Shown: positions 27,759-37,742, numbered from the stretch's first letter. The stretch: 64,000 bases of DNA from Lachnospiraceae bacterium UBA7202 (GCA_002490705.1 DKUO01000046.1:175302-239301); one strand, 5' to 3'. Notes: generated by a model from the letters alone, not told the origin. Translations and numbers: made by a program.

Positions 27759-29236
27759 AAAGATATGATGTTTGGATACAGAAAATAAAAGATGCTGTCT
27801 ATCCGGTTTTCCCCTATGATCCGCCGGAAGGTTATCCTGAACTTTCTGGTTTTGGCAATATGATACAGTATGACAAGAAAAATCAAATATATGGGGCGGT
27901 AAGAGAGTTATTTTATCGGATGGGATTCGACAGTGAAAATTATGGTACAGCGATGTGGAATCCACTCAAGGGAATTGTTAGAGAAGGAAATACAGTACTG
28001 ATTAAGCCCAACTTTGTTAGGGGAACTCATATCTGGGGAGAACAGGGTGTTCAGGCAATGATAACCAATCTGTCTGTGATCAGGCCGGTGATAGATTATA
28101 TATTATTAGCTTCGCAGGGAAATGTACGTATTATTATTGGAGATGCTCCAATGCGTGGCTCTGATTGGGACGCGATTGTAAAATGTTCCAATGTACAGCG
28201 GCTGATAGATTTTTATAGAGATAAAGGCTATCGAATTGAATTGATAGATTTTAGAAAAGATTTAACGATTAATAATAAGGATCAAATATATGAGAAAACA
28301 ATAGCGAACCCGACAAGATCACCACAGGATTATGTAGAAATAGATATTGGACATGATTCTATGTTGAATGAGATTATAGGCAGCAATTACAATTTTGAAA
28401 TGGGCGGTGTCAAAAGAGGAACAATTTCTAAGTATCATAATGAAAGGCATAATACTTATTTATTTCCGCGGGAAGCGCTGGAAGCGGATGTGTTTATTAA
28501 TGTTCCGAAGCTAAAGACACATCGAATGGCGGGGCTGACATGCGCCATGAAAAATTTGATTGGCATTAATGGTGAAAAGGAGAGAATCGCTCATTACCGG
28601 AGAGGTGTTAAGAGTCAGAAAAGTGATGAATTTGAAACTTTTTATCTTAAAATATATTTGCGGGAGCGCATCTGGACTTTCCTGAAAGCAATAGAGAAAC
28701 CTTGGTCAAGACAAATTATGACATGGGGAAAAAAGTTTGTACAGAAATATATTTGGCGTGGAAAGACGTTTGAGGAAACATATGCGCTTAATCCGCCAAA
28801 GGAATACAGGGAAGGCGGATGGAGAGGAAACGATACCTTGTGGCGATGTGCCGTGGATATCAATCGAATCCTACTTTATGCGGATAGAGAAGGGAAAATG
28901 CATGATAAACCGCAACGTCAATACCTTTGCGTGGTCGATGCGGTGATAGCTGGTGAAGGAGAAGGCCCTCTGGCGAACACGCCAAAGAAAGCGGGTGTCG
29001 TTATGGGAGGATTAAATCCGGTTATGGTAGATTATGCAGCGGCTCGGGTAATGAATTTTGACTATCGGATGTTGCCAATGATAAAAAGAGCGTTTGAGTC
29101 TCATAAGTATTTATTAACAGACAGAGGGCCGGAAGAAGTGCGGATAGGAAGTAATGTCGCGGAAGACGAGTATTGTGCGGATTTTGTGCCGACGAGTGGA
29201 TGGAGTGCGTTATATCAATCTCTGGGAAAACAATAA
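27755..29236 (+). CDS. DUF362 domain protein
   Basis: A 493-residue protein with the DUF362 signature: VLIKPNFVRG, a DAPMRGSDWD block, and a later INVPKLKTHRMAGLTCAMKNLIG. These are characteristic of this family, which includes some proteins fused to ferredoxin domains. No 4Fe-4S cysteine cluster is visible here. The C-terminal segment VDAVIAGEGEGPLANTPKKAGVVMGG is also a family hallmark. The biochemical role is unknown to me. Members recur in polysaccharide and cofactor loci, and here the gene overlaps the CapK-like ligase. The stretch around residues 290-350 is an extra basic insertion. Confidence 0.82.
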   Translation: MKRYDVWIQKIKDAVYPVFPYDPPEGYPELSGFGNMIQYDKKNQIYGAVRELFYRMGFDSENYGTAMWNPLKGIVREGNTVLIKPNFVRGTHIWGEQGVQAMITNLSVIRPVIDYILLASQGNVRIIIGDAPMRGSDWDAIVKCSNVQRLIDFYRDKGYRIELIDFRKDLTINNKDQIYEKTIANPTRSPQDYVEIDIGHDSMLNEIIGSNYNFEMGGVKRGTISKYHNERHNTYLFPREALEADVFINVPKLKTHRMAGLTCAMKNLIGINGEKERIAHYRRGVKSQKSDEFETFYLKIYLRERIWTFLKAIEKPWSRQIMTWGKKFVQKYIWRGKTFEETYALNPPKEYREGGWRGNDTLWRCAVDINRILLYADREGKMHDKPQRQYLCVVDAVIAGEGEGPLANTPKKAGVVMGGLNPVMVDYAAARVMNFDYRMLPMIKRAFESHKYLLTDRGPEEVRIGSNVAEDEYCADFVPTSGWSALYQSLGKQ

Positions 29237-29284
29237 ATTTTACAGAGACCTGGAGGAAATAAATAGACAGGGATATAGGATGCA

Positions 29285-30181
29285 ATGTTGATGGATGATG
29301 AGAAACATTTATGGATAACAATTGATACGGAAATGGATGCAGATGTGCATTGGAAAAAAGAGTGGCCGCCACAATATACATCTGTATGTGAGGGGATTCC
29401 CCATTTTTTGCGGCCTATTTGGGATGAGCATAATGTACATCCTGTTTATTTTGTTTCTCCTGAAGTTTTATATTCGGATGAATGTTGTAAGGTATTAAAA
29501 GACGAAATAGCAAAAGGGGCAATTATCGGAGCCCACCTTCACCCGGAATATATTGAACCCAATTCCATGTGGGGCGAGAACATGAAGTGGGCGATGCCGC
29601 AATTCCCGCACAGTGACTGCACGAAGGAAGAAGAATTCTCTAAAATAGCGAATTTGACAGAGTTAATCGAGAGCCGGCTGGGTGTAAAACCCGTCTGGTA
29701 TCGGAGCGCAAGATTCGGGTCAGATTTGGATACAATTCATAGTTTGGTCAAATTAGGATATCAATATGATAGTTCCGTTACCCCCAATATTGACTGGACA
29801 AGTAAAGGTGGGCCGGATCACAGTAAAGCGCCGACAGGCAAATATCGCGTTGCAGAGGATGATATGTATCGTGAAGGAGATTTGGACATAGTGGAAGTTC
29901 CAGTAACGATACTTGGAAAAAGATGGGGACTGCTTGGCAGGTTTCTCCCTGATAACTGGCTTTTTTACAAATGGCTTCGTCCCACACATATGACCTGTTT
30001 GGAAATGAAACATATGGTGAAGAGTCTACATGGACAGAAGGAGTTGGTCATGATGTTTCACAGTATGGAAATCATGATCAATAAGACGCCATATGTAAGG
30101 AACAAATGGATGCAAAAGTATTATTTGTGGCGGTTGAGACAAATTTTAGCATATGCGGTGAAGAATGGATATAGATTATAG
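29285..30181 (+). CDS. Polysaccharide deacetylase-family protein
   Basis: A 298-residue NodB-like TIM-barrel protein. It has LWITIDTEMDAD near the N-terminus, where the D-x-E-x-D group stands at the usual metal/base position. GAIIGAHLHPEYIEP follows, whose H-L-H provides metal ligands. A WYRSARFGSDLDTI block and a C-terminal ELVMMFHSMEIM histidine follow. There is no signal peptide, so it probably acts on a cytoplasmic lipid-linked or nucleotide-linked substrate, removing an acyl group from an amino sugar. It is 48 bases from the DUF362 gene and precedes the amidotransferase. Confidence 0.8.
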   Translation: MLMDDEKHLWITIDTEMDADVHWKKEWPPQYTSVCEGIPHFLRPIWDEHNVHPVYFVSPEVLYSDECCKVLKDEIAKGAIIGAHLHPEYIEPNSMWGENMKWAMPQFPHSDCTKEEEFSKIANLTELIESRLGVKPVWYRSARFGSDLDTIHSLVKLGYQYDSSVTPNIDWTSKGGPDHSKAPTGKYRVAEDDMYREGDLDIVEVPVTILGKRWGLLGRFLPDNWLFYKWLRPTHMTCLEMKHMVKSLHGQKELVMMFHSMEIMINKTPYVRNKWMQKYYLWRLRQILAYAVKNGYRL

Positions 30182-30209
30182 GATTTGGGTGAAAGAGAAG
30201 AGGATTAGT

Positions 30210-32063
30210 ATGTGCGGAATTTGTGGGTATGTAAGTAAAAGATTGATACAGAGTGAACAGCTTATGGAAATGAACAATACTATGTATCACAGAGGCCCCA
30301 ACGATTATGGTATATGGGAACAGCAGAAGGAAGAGTATGGTGTGGGTTTCGCGCAACGCAGGCTTTCTATTTTAGATTTAACAGAGATGGGTCATCAGCC
30401 GATGACATCTGATGACGGCGGGATTGTGATTACATATAATGGCGAAATCTATAATTATATGCAACTCAGGGAGGGACTAAAAGAAAAAGGTTATAGATTT
30501 CGATCTAATTGTGATACAGAGGTAATTATAGCAGCATATCAGGAGTGGGGGTGTGATTGCTTCTGTAAATTTAATGGAATGTTTGCAATAGCTATTTATG
30601 ATGAAAAGAAAGAAAGGGTTATTCTGGCCAGAGATCGCATGGGGAAAAAACCCTTATATTATTATAAAAAGGGGACGGATTTCGTATTTGGTTCAGAACT
30701 AAAACCGATTATAAAATATCCTTATTTCTGTAAGGAGATTAATTATGATTTGATTGGGCATTATATGTGCAACAAATATATTGTGGCACCATGGACAATT
30801 TTTCATCATACTTATAAGATGGAACCGGGAACTTATCTGATATATCAAAAGGGTGAGATACGGATTCAATACTATTGGGATTTGATTGATATTTGGTCGC
30901 ATACAGAAAAAAGTGTTGCGGATCTGACGGATGCGAAGCGGCAATTAAAACGGCTGTTGAGAGATTCTGTAGCCAAACGGCTGATTGCAGATGTGCCAGT
31001 CGGAATGTTCCTGAGCGGAGGAATTGATTCAACACTGATAACGGCTGTAGCGCAGGAAGTTTCGGATGCACCAGTAGATTCTTTTACAATTGGTTTTTAT
31101 GATGACGAGAGAAATGAAGCACCGTACGCGTCAGAAATCGCAAAGCATATCGGAACGAAACATCATGAGATGTATATGAAGGAAGAACAAATTCTGTCTA
31201 TGCTTCATCAACTGCCAGTGTATTATGATGAACCGTTTTCGGACTCTTCGCAACTTCCTTCTATGTTAGTTTCAAAAATGGCGGCGGAGTATGTTACCGT
31301 GGCTTTATCCGGTGATGGGGGAGATGAACTGTTTTGCGGCTATACGGCGTATGACTTGACATGGATTGCACAACATGTTGACATTTTTGGAGCTATAGAA
31401 AACAGAATGCCATGGAACAGGAAAATATTGCCTTATCTTCCTGCGGAATTGCGCGCTTTTATAAATAACCGTAAACAGGATATTAAGTGTCAGATGTCTG
31501 CGGATGTAATAACAGAGGAGACAAAAAAGATATTAATACCTGAAGTAGCCAATGTAAAATATAATCATGAAAGAAGAATTCATACGAAGAATCTTCAGGA
31601 AAAAAGAATGTTGCTTGATATGGTGACGTATCTTCCGGATGAAATACTGGCGAAAATGGATCGTGCCTCTATGAAATATTCACTGGAAGTGCGATGTCCT
31701 TTGTTGGATTATCGCATTCCGGAATGGTCGTTTCAAGTTTCCCATGATTTGAAGTATCATCATTTTGATAAAAAATATTTATTAAAAGAATTGACATATG
31801 ATTATGTGCCGAGAGAATTGATGGACAGGCCGAAGCGGGGATTTGGAGTTCCGCTCCAAAAGTGGCTTAGAACAGTGTTGAAATCGGAAATATTAAGATT
31901 GTCAGAGCCGGAAAAACTAAAGCGGCAAGGTATATTTCAATTGGAGGGAATTAAGAATCTGATTAAAAAACAGGAAAAAACAAACAAGATTATATATAGT
32001 TCTTTATTATGGTCTTTTTATGTCTTTCAGATTTGGTATAGTGAGTATATAGAAGAATTATAA
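30210..32063 (+). CDS. asnB: Asparagine-synthetase-type glutamine amidotransferase
   Basis: A 617-residue class II glutamine-dependent amidotransferase. The mature N-terminus MCGICGYV places the nucleophile at Cys2, and the glutaminase domain contains MYHRGPNDYGIW and YNGEIYN. The synthetase domain has the pyrophosphate loop LSGGIDST (268-275) and LSGDGGDELFCGY. In O-antigen and capsule loci such enzymes amidate uronic acids rather than aspartate, which fits the neighbours here. The start at 30210 is fixed by the catalytic cysteine; the frame is open further upstream. AGAGGA precedes the ATG. True housekeeping asparagine synthesis is less likely but cannot be excluded. Confidence 0.88.
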   Translation: MCGICGYVSKRLIQSEQLMEMNNTMYHRGPNDYGIWEQQKEEYGVGFAQRRLSILDLTEMGHQPMTSDDGGIVITYNGEIYNYMQLREGLKEKGYRFRSNCDTEVIIAAYQEWGCDCFCKFNGMFAIAIYDEKKERVILARDRMGKKPLYYYKKGTDFVFGSELKPIIKYPYFCKEINYDLIGHYMCNKYIVAPWTIFHHTYKMEPGTYLIYQKGEIRIQYYWDLIDIWSHTEKSVADLTDAKRQLKRLLRDSVAKRLIADVPVGMFLSGGIDSTLITAVAQEVSDAPVDSFTIGFYDDERNEAPYASEIAKHIGTKHHEMYMKEEQILSMLHQLPVYYDEPFSDSSQLPSMLVSKMAAEYVTVALSGDGGDELFCGYTAYDLTWIAQHVDIFGAIENRMPWNRKILPYLPAELRAFINNRKQDIKCQMSADVITEETKKILIPEVANVKYNHERRIHTKNLQEKRMLLDMVTYLPDEILAKMDRASMKYSLEVRCPLLDYRIPEWSFQVSHDLKYHHFDKKYLLKELTYDYVPRELMDRPKRGFGVPLQKWLRTVLKSEILRLSEPEKLKRQGIFQLEGIKNLIKKQEKTNKIIYSSLLWSFYVFQIWYSEYIEEL

Positions 32064-32108
32064 ATATAATATATATTGGGCAGGGAGCGGAGGAAAGAGA
32101 GGCGCTAC

Positions 32109-32765
32109 ATGTATTTTCATAATTTTAAAGAGTTTTTTAGGGAAATCGTATTGGTCTTTAAGCAAAAACGCTTTTTTTATTCGGTAAAGTATTGCTTATG
32201 GGTTATTTTAGACCGATTGCAGGGAGTGGATTTTGTAAAAAATGAGGGATATGACAAAATAGGTATGACAAGGGAACAGGGATGTGTATATCAGGCAACC
32301 AGAGATACTTCCTGCATTAAACAGATATTACGGAAACTTGATATAACGGAAAATGATTCTATATTGGACATGGGGTGTGGGAAGGGGTATATGCTGAAAT
32401 TTTTTTCTGGTTATCCATTCGGGAAAGTAGATGGCGTAGAATTGTCAGAGCGTTTGTGTGAGATAGCCAGACATAATATTATAAAAAAGAAAATGATTAA
32501 ATGCACAGTATATCATGCAGATGCGTCGGAGTTTACACAATACGATGAATATACATTTATTTATACTTTTGACTCTTTTCCGCAGAATGTTATGGAGAAG
32601 GTAATGGAAAATATTAAAATGAGTTTGCAGAGAAAAAACAGGAAAATAGTATTGATCTATAAAAGCCCGGTATGTCATGAAATTATAATGAACAGTGGCA
32701 TATTCAAGCTGCAAGAGACAGTTATGGGAAAAACACTGCCCTATAATATCTATGTAACGAAATGA
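32109..32765 (+). CDS. Class I SAM-dependent methyltransferase
   Basis: A 218-residue protein with a clear SAM-binding motif SILDMGCGKGYMLKFF and the following acidic strand VDGVELSERLCEIARHN. A hydrophobic, basic N-terminal helix region precedes the domain. FIYTFDSFPQNVMEKVME resembles the post-motif segment of small class I methyltransferases. The ATG at 32109 has an AGAGAGG ribosome site 6 bases upstream and is favoured over an in-frame upstream start at 32076. The methylated substrate is unknown; its neighbours suggest a modified sugar or uronamide. Confidence 0.78.
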   Translation: MYFHNFKEFFREIVLVFKQKRFFYSVKYCLWVILDRLQGVDFVKNEGYDKIGMTREQGCVYQATRDTSCIKQILRKLDITENDSILDMGCGKGYMLKFFSGYPFGKVDGVELSERLCEIARHNIIKKKMIKCTVYHADASEFTQYDEYTFIYTFDSFPQNVMEKVMENIKMSLQRKNRKIVLIYKSPVCHEIIMNSGIFKLQETVMGKTLPYNIYVTK

Positions 32766-32774
32766 TGGAGCAGA

Positions 32775-33566
32775 TTGAAAGGCGGATGGAAAGTGCACCG
32801 TATTAAAAAAATTGGGTTTATAAAATTATTGGATATCTGGTTTGACGAAGCTCTTTTTGAGAGTGTGAAAGATAAGATAGTATCTCTTCATACGAACAGT
32901 GTATTAGAACGATCTGACTATGATTTTAAATTGACGGGAAAAACCTTTTTGTTGGATATTACAAGGGCAGAGCATGATATTTTTTCTGGATTTGATTATA
33001 AATCGTGTAGATATTGCATAAACAGAGCTGAAAGAGATGGAATTCATGTGTGGAAAGCACAAAATGAGATAGAAAAGACCAAATATTTGGATTTTCAAAA
33101 TTCTTTTTGCGAAGAAAAAGAAATACCTAAAGTAGACGAACGTGAATTGAACGAACTGGAAGTATATTGTGCAGAGACACCTGAAAAGGAATTTTTAGGA
33201 GGATGCGCATTTATCATTTCGGCGGATAATAAGACTGTCCGATATAAATATGGTGCAACAGCACACAGATTTAACGCAAATGAGGCCATCCTGTGGAAGG
33301 CAATCTGCGATTATCATAGAAGAAGTTTTGAGATATTTGATTTTGGCGGGTGTGTTCAGACAGATGACCGGGAAAGTTATTATTATCGCCATTACCACTT
33401 CAAGAAAAAGTTTGGGGGAGAGCTGGCAGACAGTTTTACCTACTTTAAAGTAAGAGGTATTTATAGAGTGTATTATTGGCTCTTTGTTAATTTCGTGCAG
33501 ATATTTTTTCATAATGATGTGAACGGTTTTGTCGTATGGCTAAATAAGAAAGGGTTTATTCAATGA
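32775..33566 (+). CDS. FemAB/GNAT-like aminoacyl- or acyltransferase
   Basis: A 263-residue protein of the FemAB/GNAT fold. The central part contains RYCINRAERDGIHVW and, later, KTVRYKYGATAHRFNANEAILWKAICDYHRRSFEIFDFGG. This matches the acetyltransferase-like repeat of FemX/lipid-II aminoacyltransferases, where the FDFGG segment is diagnostic. It could attach an amino acid or acyl group to an amino sugar. The TTG start follows GGAG by 4 bases; a GTG at 32793 is possible. Its stop overlaps the next gene in an ATGA. A related protein is at 51278-52330. Confidence 0.72.
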   Translation: MKGGWKVHRIKKIGFIKLLDIWFDEALFESVKDKIVSLHTNSVLERSDYDFKLTGKTFLLDITRAEHDIFSGFDYKSCRYCINRAERDGIHVWKAQNEIEKTKYLDFQNSFCEEKEIPKVDERELNELEVYCAETPEKEFLGGCAFIISADNKTVRYKYGATAHRFNANEAILWKAICDYHRRSFEIFDFGGCVQTDDRESYYYRHYHFKKKFGGELADSFTYFKVRGIYRVYYWLFVNFVQIFFHNDVNGFVVWLNKKGFIQ

Positions 33567-34792
33567 AAAAAGTGCTGTTTGTCATTTCTTATTTGGACAA
33601 AGGGGGTACAGAAAGAGCGCTATCTAATATTACAACCCATTTTCCGCGGGAATGGGATATCGATATTCTGGTAAACGATAACAGCGTGATAGATTATCCT
33701 TTTCGGGGAAATATTTTGACGCTGGGGATCACTGAAAAGCCCAAAACCGGTTCCGTAGTATTTCAGTTAAAAGTACTTGTAAAACGAATTAAAAGATTAA
33801 GACAACTTAAGATGAGAGGAAATTATCAGGCGTGCATCAGTTTTTTGGATAGTGCGAATGTGGCAAATCTTTTATCGGGAAAGCGATATTGCCGTGTTAT
33901 ATTATCGGTAAGAAGTTCGCTTAAGCATGCATCAAAGCTGCCACAATATAAATACGTTGTGAATCCTCTGGCAAGGATTTTATATAATCATGCCGATCAG
34001 ATTGTTGCTGTTTCGGAAGAAGTAAGAACGGAACTCGTTAATTATCTGGGACTACAGTCGGAAAGAGTAGTTACTATTGAGAATGGCTATGATATCGACA
34101 ATATAAATAAACTGGCACAGGAAAAGTTAAATGAGAAAATGTTGTCATTACTTACGGGGAAAAAGGTAGTAATGACGGCAGGCAGGCTTGCAGAGCCAAA
34201 GGGCCAGTGGCATTTGATTAGAGCCTTTACCGTAGTAGCTAAGCGTGTCCCGGAAGCAGTGCTCGTGATTCTCGGGACCGGTGAGTTGAAAAAGTACTTA
34301 GAGGAGTTAGTAAAAAGGTGTAATTTAGAGGACCGGGTAATTTTTGCCGGATATGTATCCAATCCATATCAGTATGAGAAATACGCAGATGTTTTTGTTC
34401 TGCCATCTCTTTATGAAGGGTTTCCCAATGCATTGGCGGAAGCAGTGTGTTTGGGCTTACCTTGTATTGCAACTGATTTCAGGGCAGGAGCAAGGGAAAT
34501 TCTTGCGCCGGAGATGAAAATGGAAATTAAGGAAATAGAAAGTATAGTGGAAGCGGAATATGGGATATTGACACCGATATGCAGCGGAATACAATATGCA
34601 GACGCAAAGGAGCCGCTGGAGCAATCGGAACGTTTTCTTGCTGATGCAATATGTGGTATGCTGACAGACGAATCTAAGCGGAAATTCTATGGGCAAAAAA
34701 GCAGTATGCGGGGAGAAAGACTGAAAATTGAAACGGTAATAGATAAATGGGTCAATGTCATAGAGGAATCAAAGGATGGTGAGAGAGCTTGA
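33563..34792 (+). CDS. GT4 family glycosyltransferase
   Basis: A 409-residue GT-B enzyme. The N-terminal MKKVLFVISYLDKGGTERALSNI carries the family GGTER loop. SEEVRTELVNYLG and IENGYDID form the inter-domain region. The donor domain has MTAGRLAEPKGQWHLIRAF, ILGTGELKKYLEEL and PSLYEGFPNALAEAVCLGLPCIATD, with the complete E-x7-E motif. This subgroup resembles GalNAc/GlcNAc transferases of the PglA/PglH/PglJ type, but that is family resemblance only. It begins inside the end of the FemAB-like gene (ATGA). Confidence 0.9.
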   Translation: MKKVLFVISYLDKGGTERALSNITTHFPREWDIDILVNDNSVIDYPFRGNILTLGITEKPKTGSVVFQLKVLVKRIKRLRQLKMRGNYQACISFLDSANVANLLSGKRYCRVILSVRSSLKHASKLPQYKYVVNPLARILYNHADQIVAVSEEVRTELVNYLGLQSERVVTIENGYDIDNINKLAQEKLNEKMLSLLTGKKVVMTAGRLAEPKGQWHLIRAFTVVAKRVPEAVLVILGTGELKKYLEELVKRCNLEDRVIFAGYVSNPYQYEKYADVFVLPSLYEGFPNALAEAVCLGLPCIATDFRAGAREILAPEMKMEIKEIESIVEAEYGILTPICSGIQYADAKEPLEQSERFLADAICGMLTDESKRKFYGQKSSMRGERLKIETVIDKWVNVIEESKDGERA

Positions 34793-35970
34793 AAAAAGCT
34801 TATATATGCACGTATGCGGATTTTCCTAGAAAGGATGCAGCCGCCAACTATATATATAGCTTGGCAAAATGCTTGCAATTAATTGGATATAAGGCTATGA
34901 TAGTGTCTAGAGGCTGTAATCGGGAGGAGGATTGGCACGATGAGGAAGACAAATATGTCTATCGGGGGATATGCTATGAGACTATAGGTGAACGTCCGAA
35001 AAGTTTGATGGGAACTGTTCGCGGATATTTTTACGAAAGTAGACAGGTGTTAAGAAAATTAAGAAGTAATACGGTAACGGAAGGAGATTGTATATTTGTT
35101 TATTCCGATAACTATTTCTATGTTAGAGATATTTATAAATATGCAAAGAAGGAAAAGTTAGATTTGTTTACATGTATTACAGAACACTATCAGCCATTTC
35201 AATACATGGGGGGAAGATGGAATCCTGTATTTTGGATGGAACGTTTAGGATTTTGGTTTGGCACTCCCATTAATAGAAAGGTAATTGTTATAAGTCAATA
35301 TTTGCAGAATTATTTTAATCAAAAAAAATGTAAGACATTTATTTTGCCTCCCTTGGTGGATGTTGAAGAATACAGATGTGCAGAGAGCAATCGATCAAAA
35401 ACAGAATTTTGTAATATTATTTATTCGGGAAATCCATCCGGTAAGGATGATATGAAAGTTATGGTACATGCAATTCAAAAAGTAAATAATGAAAATAATG
35501 AAAAAATAAGATTTCATATCACGGGATGCAGTGAGAACCAGATAAAGATAAGCGGTGATTTTACAGATGAGGAATGGGATGATTTAAAACAAAGCGTTTG
35601 CATTCATCCATGGATGGATTATGAGAAATTAATAAAGCTGTATTGGGACATGGACTTCTTTTTACTTGCCAGACACAAAAATAGAGTTACATTGGCAAAT
35701 TTTCCAAGTAAAGTGCCGGAATTAATGACATGTGGGGTTATACCGATCGTAAGTGATGTGGGCGATTATACGCAGCTATATGTACAGGATGGGCAAAACG
35801 GAATCGTTTTTCAAAATTGTTCGTTGGAAGAGTGTGCGGCTGCAATAGAGCGGGCGGTTAAGTTGACTGATGATGAGAAACACGTTTTGTCCTGCAATGC
35901 GCAGACAATGGTCAGGGACAAGCTTGACTATCATGTGTGGGGGGAGAAAATAAAGGGTTTTTTAGAATGA
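34789..35970 (+). CDS. GT4-like glycosyltransferase
   Basis: A 393-residue GT-B-like protein. The N-terminus KKAYICTYADFPRKDAAANYIYSLAK has the family glycine-poor loop with AAANYI. The donor domain includes IIYSGNPSGKDDMKVM, ITGCSENQIK and LANFPSKVPELMTCGVIPIVSDVGDY. Here the usual E-x7-E is replaced by PSKVPELMTCG, retaining only the second glutamate. The TTG start overlaps the preceding TGA stop, with a GGTGAGAG ribosome site. It probably extends or branches the glycan; specificity is unknown. Confidence 0.8.
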   Translation: MKKAYICTYADFPRKDAAANYIYSLAKCLQLIGYKAMIVSRGCNREEDWHDEEDKYVYRGICYETIGERPKSLMGTVRGYFYESRQVLRKLRSNTVTEGDCIFVYSDNYFYVRDIYKYAKKEKLDLFTCITEHYQPFQYMGGRWNPVFWMERLGFWFGTPINRKVIVISQYLQNYFNQKKCKTFILPPLVDVEEYRCAESNRSKTEFCNIIYSGNPSGKDDMKVMVHAIQKVNNENNEKIRFHITGCSENQIKISGDFTDEEWDDLKQSVCIHPWMDYEKLIKLYWDMDFFLLARHKNRVTLANFPSKVPELMTCGVIPIVSDVGDYTQLYVQDGQNGIVFQNCSLEECAAAIERAVKLTDDEKHVLSCNAQTMVRDKLDYHVWGEKIKGFLE

Positions 35971-35971
35971 T

Positions 35972-37060
35972 ATGGATGGTTTAAGGAAACGATCTGAGAA
36001 ACTATATAGTGTTGTGCATACCAGAGTTTATGAATATTTTTTAAGGCATCCCTTTTTGGATGCTGTTTGCACGTTACTAAAAAATGCAACGGATATGGAG
36101 TTTTGTAAAACCGTTGCAAATAGAAATACGTTTTCGTTGGTGTGCAGTAGTTACGGAAGATTGAATAAAAATAAAAATATATATTTTATTCAACATGGAG
36201 AAAAAACAACTGGTTTTTTTGCTGAGATAAGGATGTTACTAAAATATTTTGCCTATGCAGATAGATTTGGCTTTGAACCAGTCGTATTGTGGGATTCCTC
36301 TTTTCCATATGCAGAGGAGAAAGCGATACAGGGGACGCACAATCCGTTTGAATACTATTTTGTGCAACCATCCGGTATATCGGTAGAAGAAATGTATCAA
36401 AGCTATAACGTGTTTCATGCAAAAGAAATTCATGTATCACAATCTTTTCTAAATAGGGAGATTACAGATGGCGAAAATGGCTATTGGATGTCAGAAAAAT
36501 ATATGGAAAGATTAAGCGAATATGCCCAAAAATATATTCGGTTAAATTCATATACAGAAAAGTATGTAAATGACAATATTGAGCAATTGATTAAGGGAAA
36601 GGCAACGATCGGGGTTCATATCAGGGGGACAGATTTTAATAACCACTATAATAACCACCCAATTAGTGTGGCGGTTGAAAAATACTTAAATGCTGTTGAT
36701 GAAATGCTTCAAAATAATAAATATGAGCAGATTTTTTTAGCAACGGATGATTTAAGAATCCTGCGGCGGTTTATGGGTCGATACGGTAGTAAGCTGCTGT
36801 ATTATGAGGACGTCACCAGAGCAGATGTGAATCAATCGGTTGCTTTTTCTGCAAGCGAAAGGGAAAATCATCAATATTTACTCGGACTTGAGGTTTTGAG
36901 AGATATGTATACACTGACTGCCTGTGAGGCGCTAGTTGCGGGGATATCACAGGTGAGTTTGATGGCAAGAGTGTTTAAGAAAAGTACAGGATGTGATTAT
37001 CAGCAAAAGATAATATTGGATGAGGGGTATTACAAAAATAATAATGTTTTTGTGATATAG
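35972..37060 (+). CDS. Fucosyltransferase-like protein (GT11/GT23-type HxRGTD motif)
   Basis: A 362-residue protein. Near residue 215 it contains IGVHIRGTDF, the GDP-fucose-binding H-x-R-G-T-D motif shared by alpha-1,2-, alpha-1,6- and O-fucosyltransferases. QIFLATDDLRILRRF follows, then a C-terminal LTACEALVAGISQVSLMA block, both usual in this superfamily. The N-terminal ~60 residues contain a helical segment. Fucose or another 6-deoxyhexose from a GDP donor is the likely sugar. The ribosome site is weak, so translation probably depends on coupling to the gene ending one base upstream. Confidence 0.72.
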   Translation: MDGLRKRSEKLYSVVHTRVYEYFLRHPFLDAVCTLLKNATDMEFCKTVANRNTFSLVCSSYGRLNKNKNIYFIQHGEKTTGFFAEIRMLLKYFAYADRFGFEPVVLWDSSFPYAEEKAIQGTHNPFEYYFVQPSGISVEEMYQSYNVFHAKEIHVSQSFLNREITDGENGYWMSEKYMERLSEYAQKYIRLNSYTEKYVNDNIEQLIKGKATIGVHIRGTDFNNHYNNHPISVAVEKYLNAVDEMLQNNKYEQIFLATDDLRILRRFMGRYGSKLLYYEDVTRADVNQSVAFSASERENHQYLLGLEVLRDMYTLTACEALVAGISQVSLMARVFKKSTGCDYQQKIILDEGYYKNNNVFVI

Positions 37061-37069
37061 TGTGGTTGG

Positions 37070-37738
37070 ATGTTGGATTGGAAGAGAATTAGGGAAAAAT
37101 ACAGTTATTATGAAATATATGAGATTATTTTAAGAAGGACGTTTGCTTCACTGCCTGTTATATGTTCCACATTCTTGAATCGGTGTCAGTTTATAGTAAA
37201 AAGAGTGCATTGTGAAGGCGGTTTCTCGTCCAGGGGGATTATACTGATTAGCAATGGCAGCAGAATTCCATTCACTGGCCCTGTTAACGTAGAAATGGGA
37301 AAAGGTATAACAATTAATTCATCTAGGAGAGCGGATGCTATTGGTGGAGATACCAAGACGATCATCAGAACTATAACGACAAAAGGGCGCATAGAAATTG
37401 GCGATTATACAGGCATATCTAATTCTGCTATTATAGCCCAAGAATTAATAAGGATTGGGTCTAATGTAAAAATAGGGGGAGGGGTTAAAATATATGATAC
37501 GGACTTTCATGCGTTGGATGCGAAGGACAGAAAGGAAGAAAACGATAATGTTAAGAGCAGCGCTGTGATTATTGAAGATGATGTTTTTATAGGAGCGCAT
37601 TCAATTATATTAAAAGGAGTAACGATAGGGCGGGAGGCTGTTGTTGGGGCAGGTTCTGTCGTATCAAAGTCTATTCCGGCAGGAGAAGTATGGGCGGGGA
37701 ATCCGGCGAGATGTATTAGAAAATGTAAAGGAGAATAA
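37070..37738 (+). CDS. Hexapeptide-repeat O-acetyltransferase (LbH family)
   Basis: A 222-residue protein with left-handed beta-helix repeats from about residue 65 (GPVNVEMGKGITI, GRIEIGDYTGIS, IRIGSNVKIGGGVKI). The catalytic-histidine segment YDTDFHALD and C-terminal coils VFIGAHSIILKGVTIGREAVVGAGSVV follow. It ends AGEVWAGNPARCIR. This is the CysE/LacA/WcaF-type acetyltransferase layout, which normally acts as a trimer with acetyl-CoA. A sugar hydroxyl or amino group of the glycan is the likely acceptor. Its short neighbour gap leads into the phase-variable FkbM gene. Confidence 0.87.
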   Translation: MLDWKRIREKYSYYEIYEIILRRTFASLPVICSTFLNRCQFIVKRVHCEGGFSSRGIILISNGSRIPFTGPVNVEMGKGITINSSRRADAIGGDTKTIIRTITTKGRIEIGDYTGISNSAIIAQELIRIGSNVKIGGGVKIYDTDFHALDAKDRKEENDNVKSSAVIIEDDVFIGAHSIILKGVTIGREAVVGAGSVVSKSIPAGEVWAGNPARCIRKCKGE

Positions 37739-37742
37739 TTAT

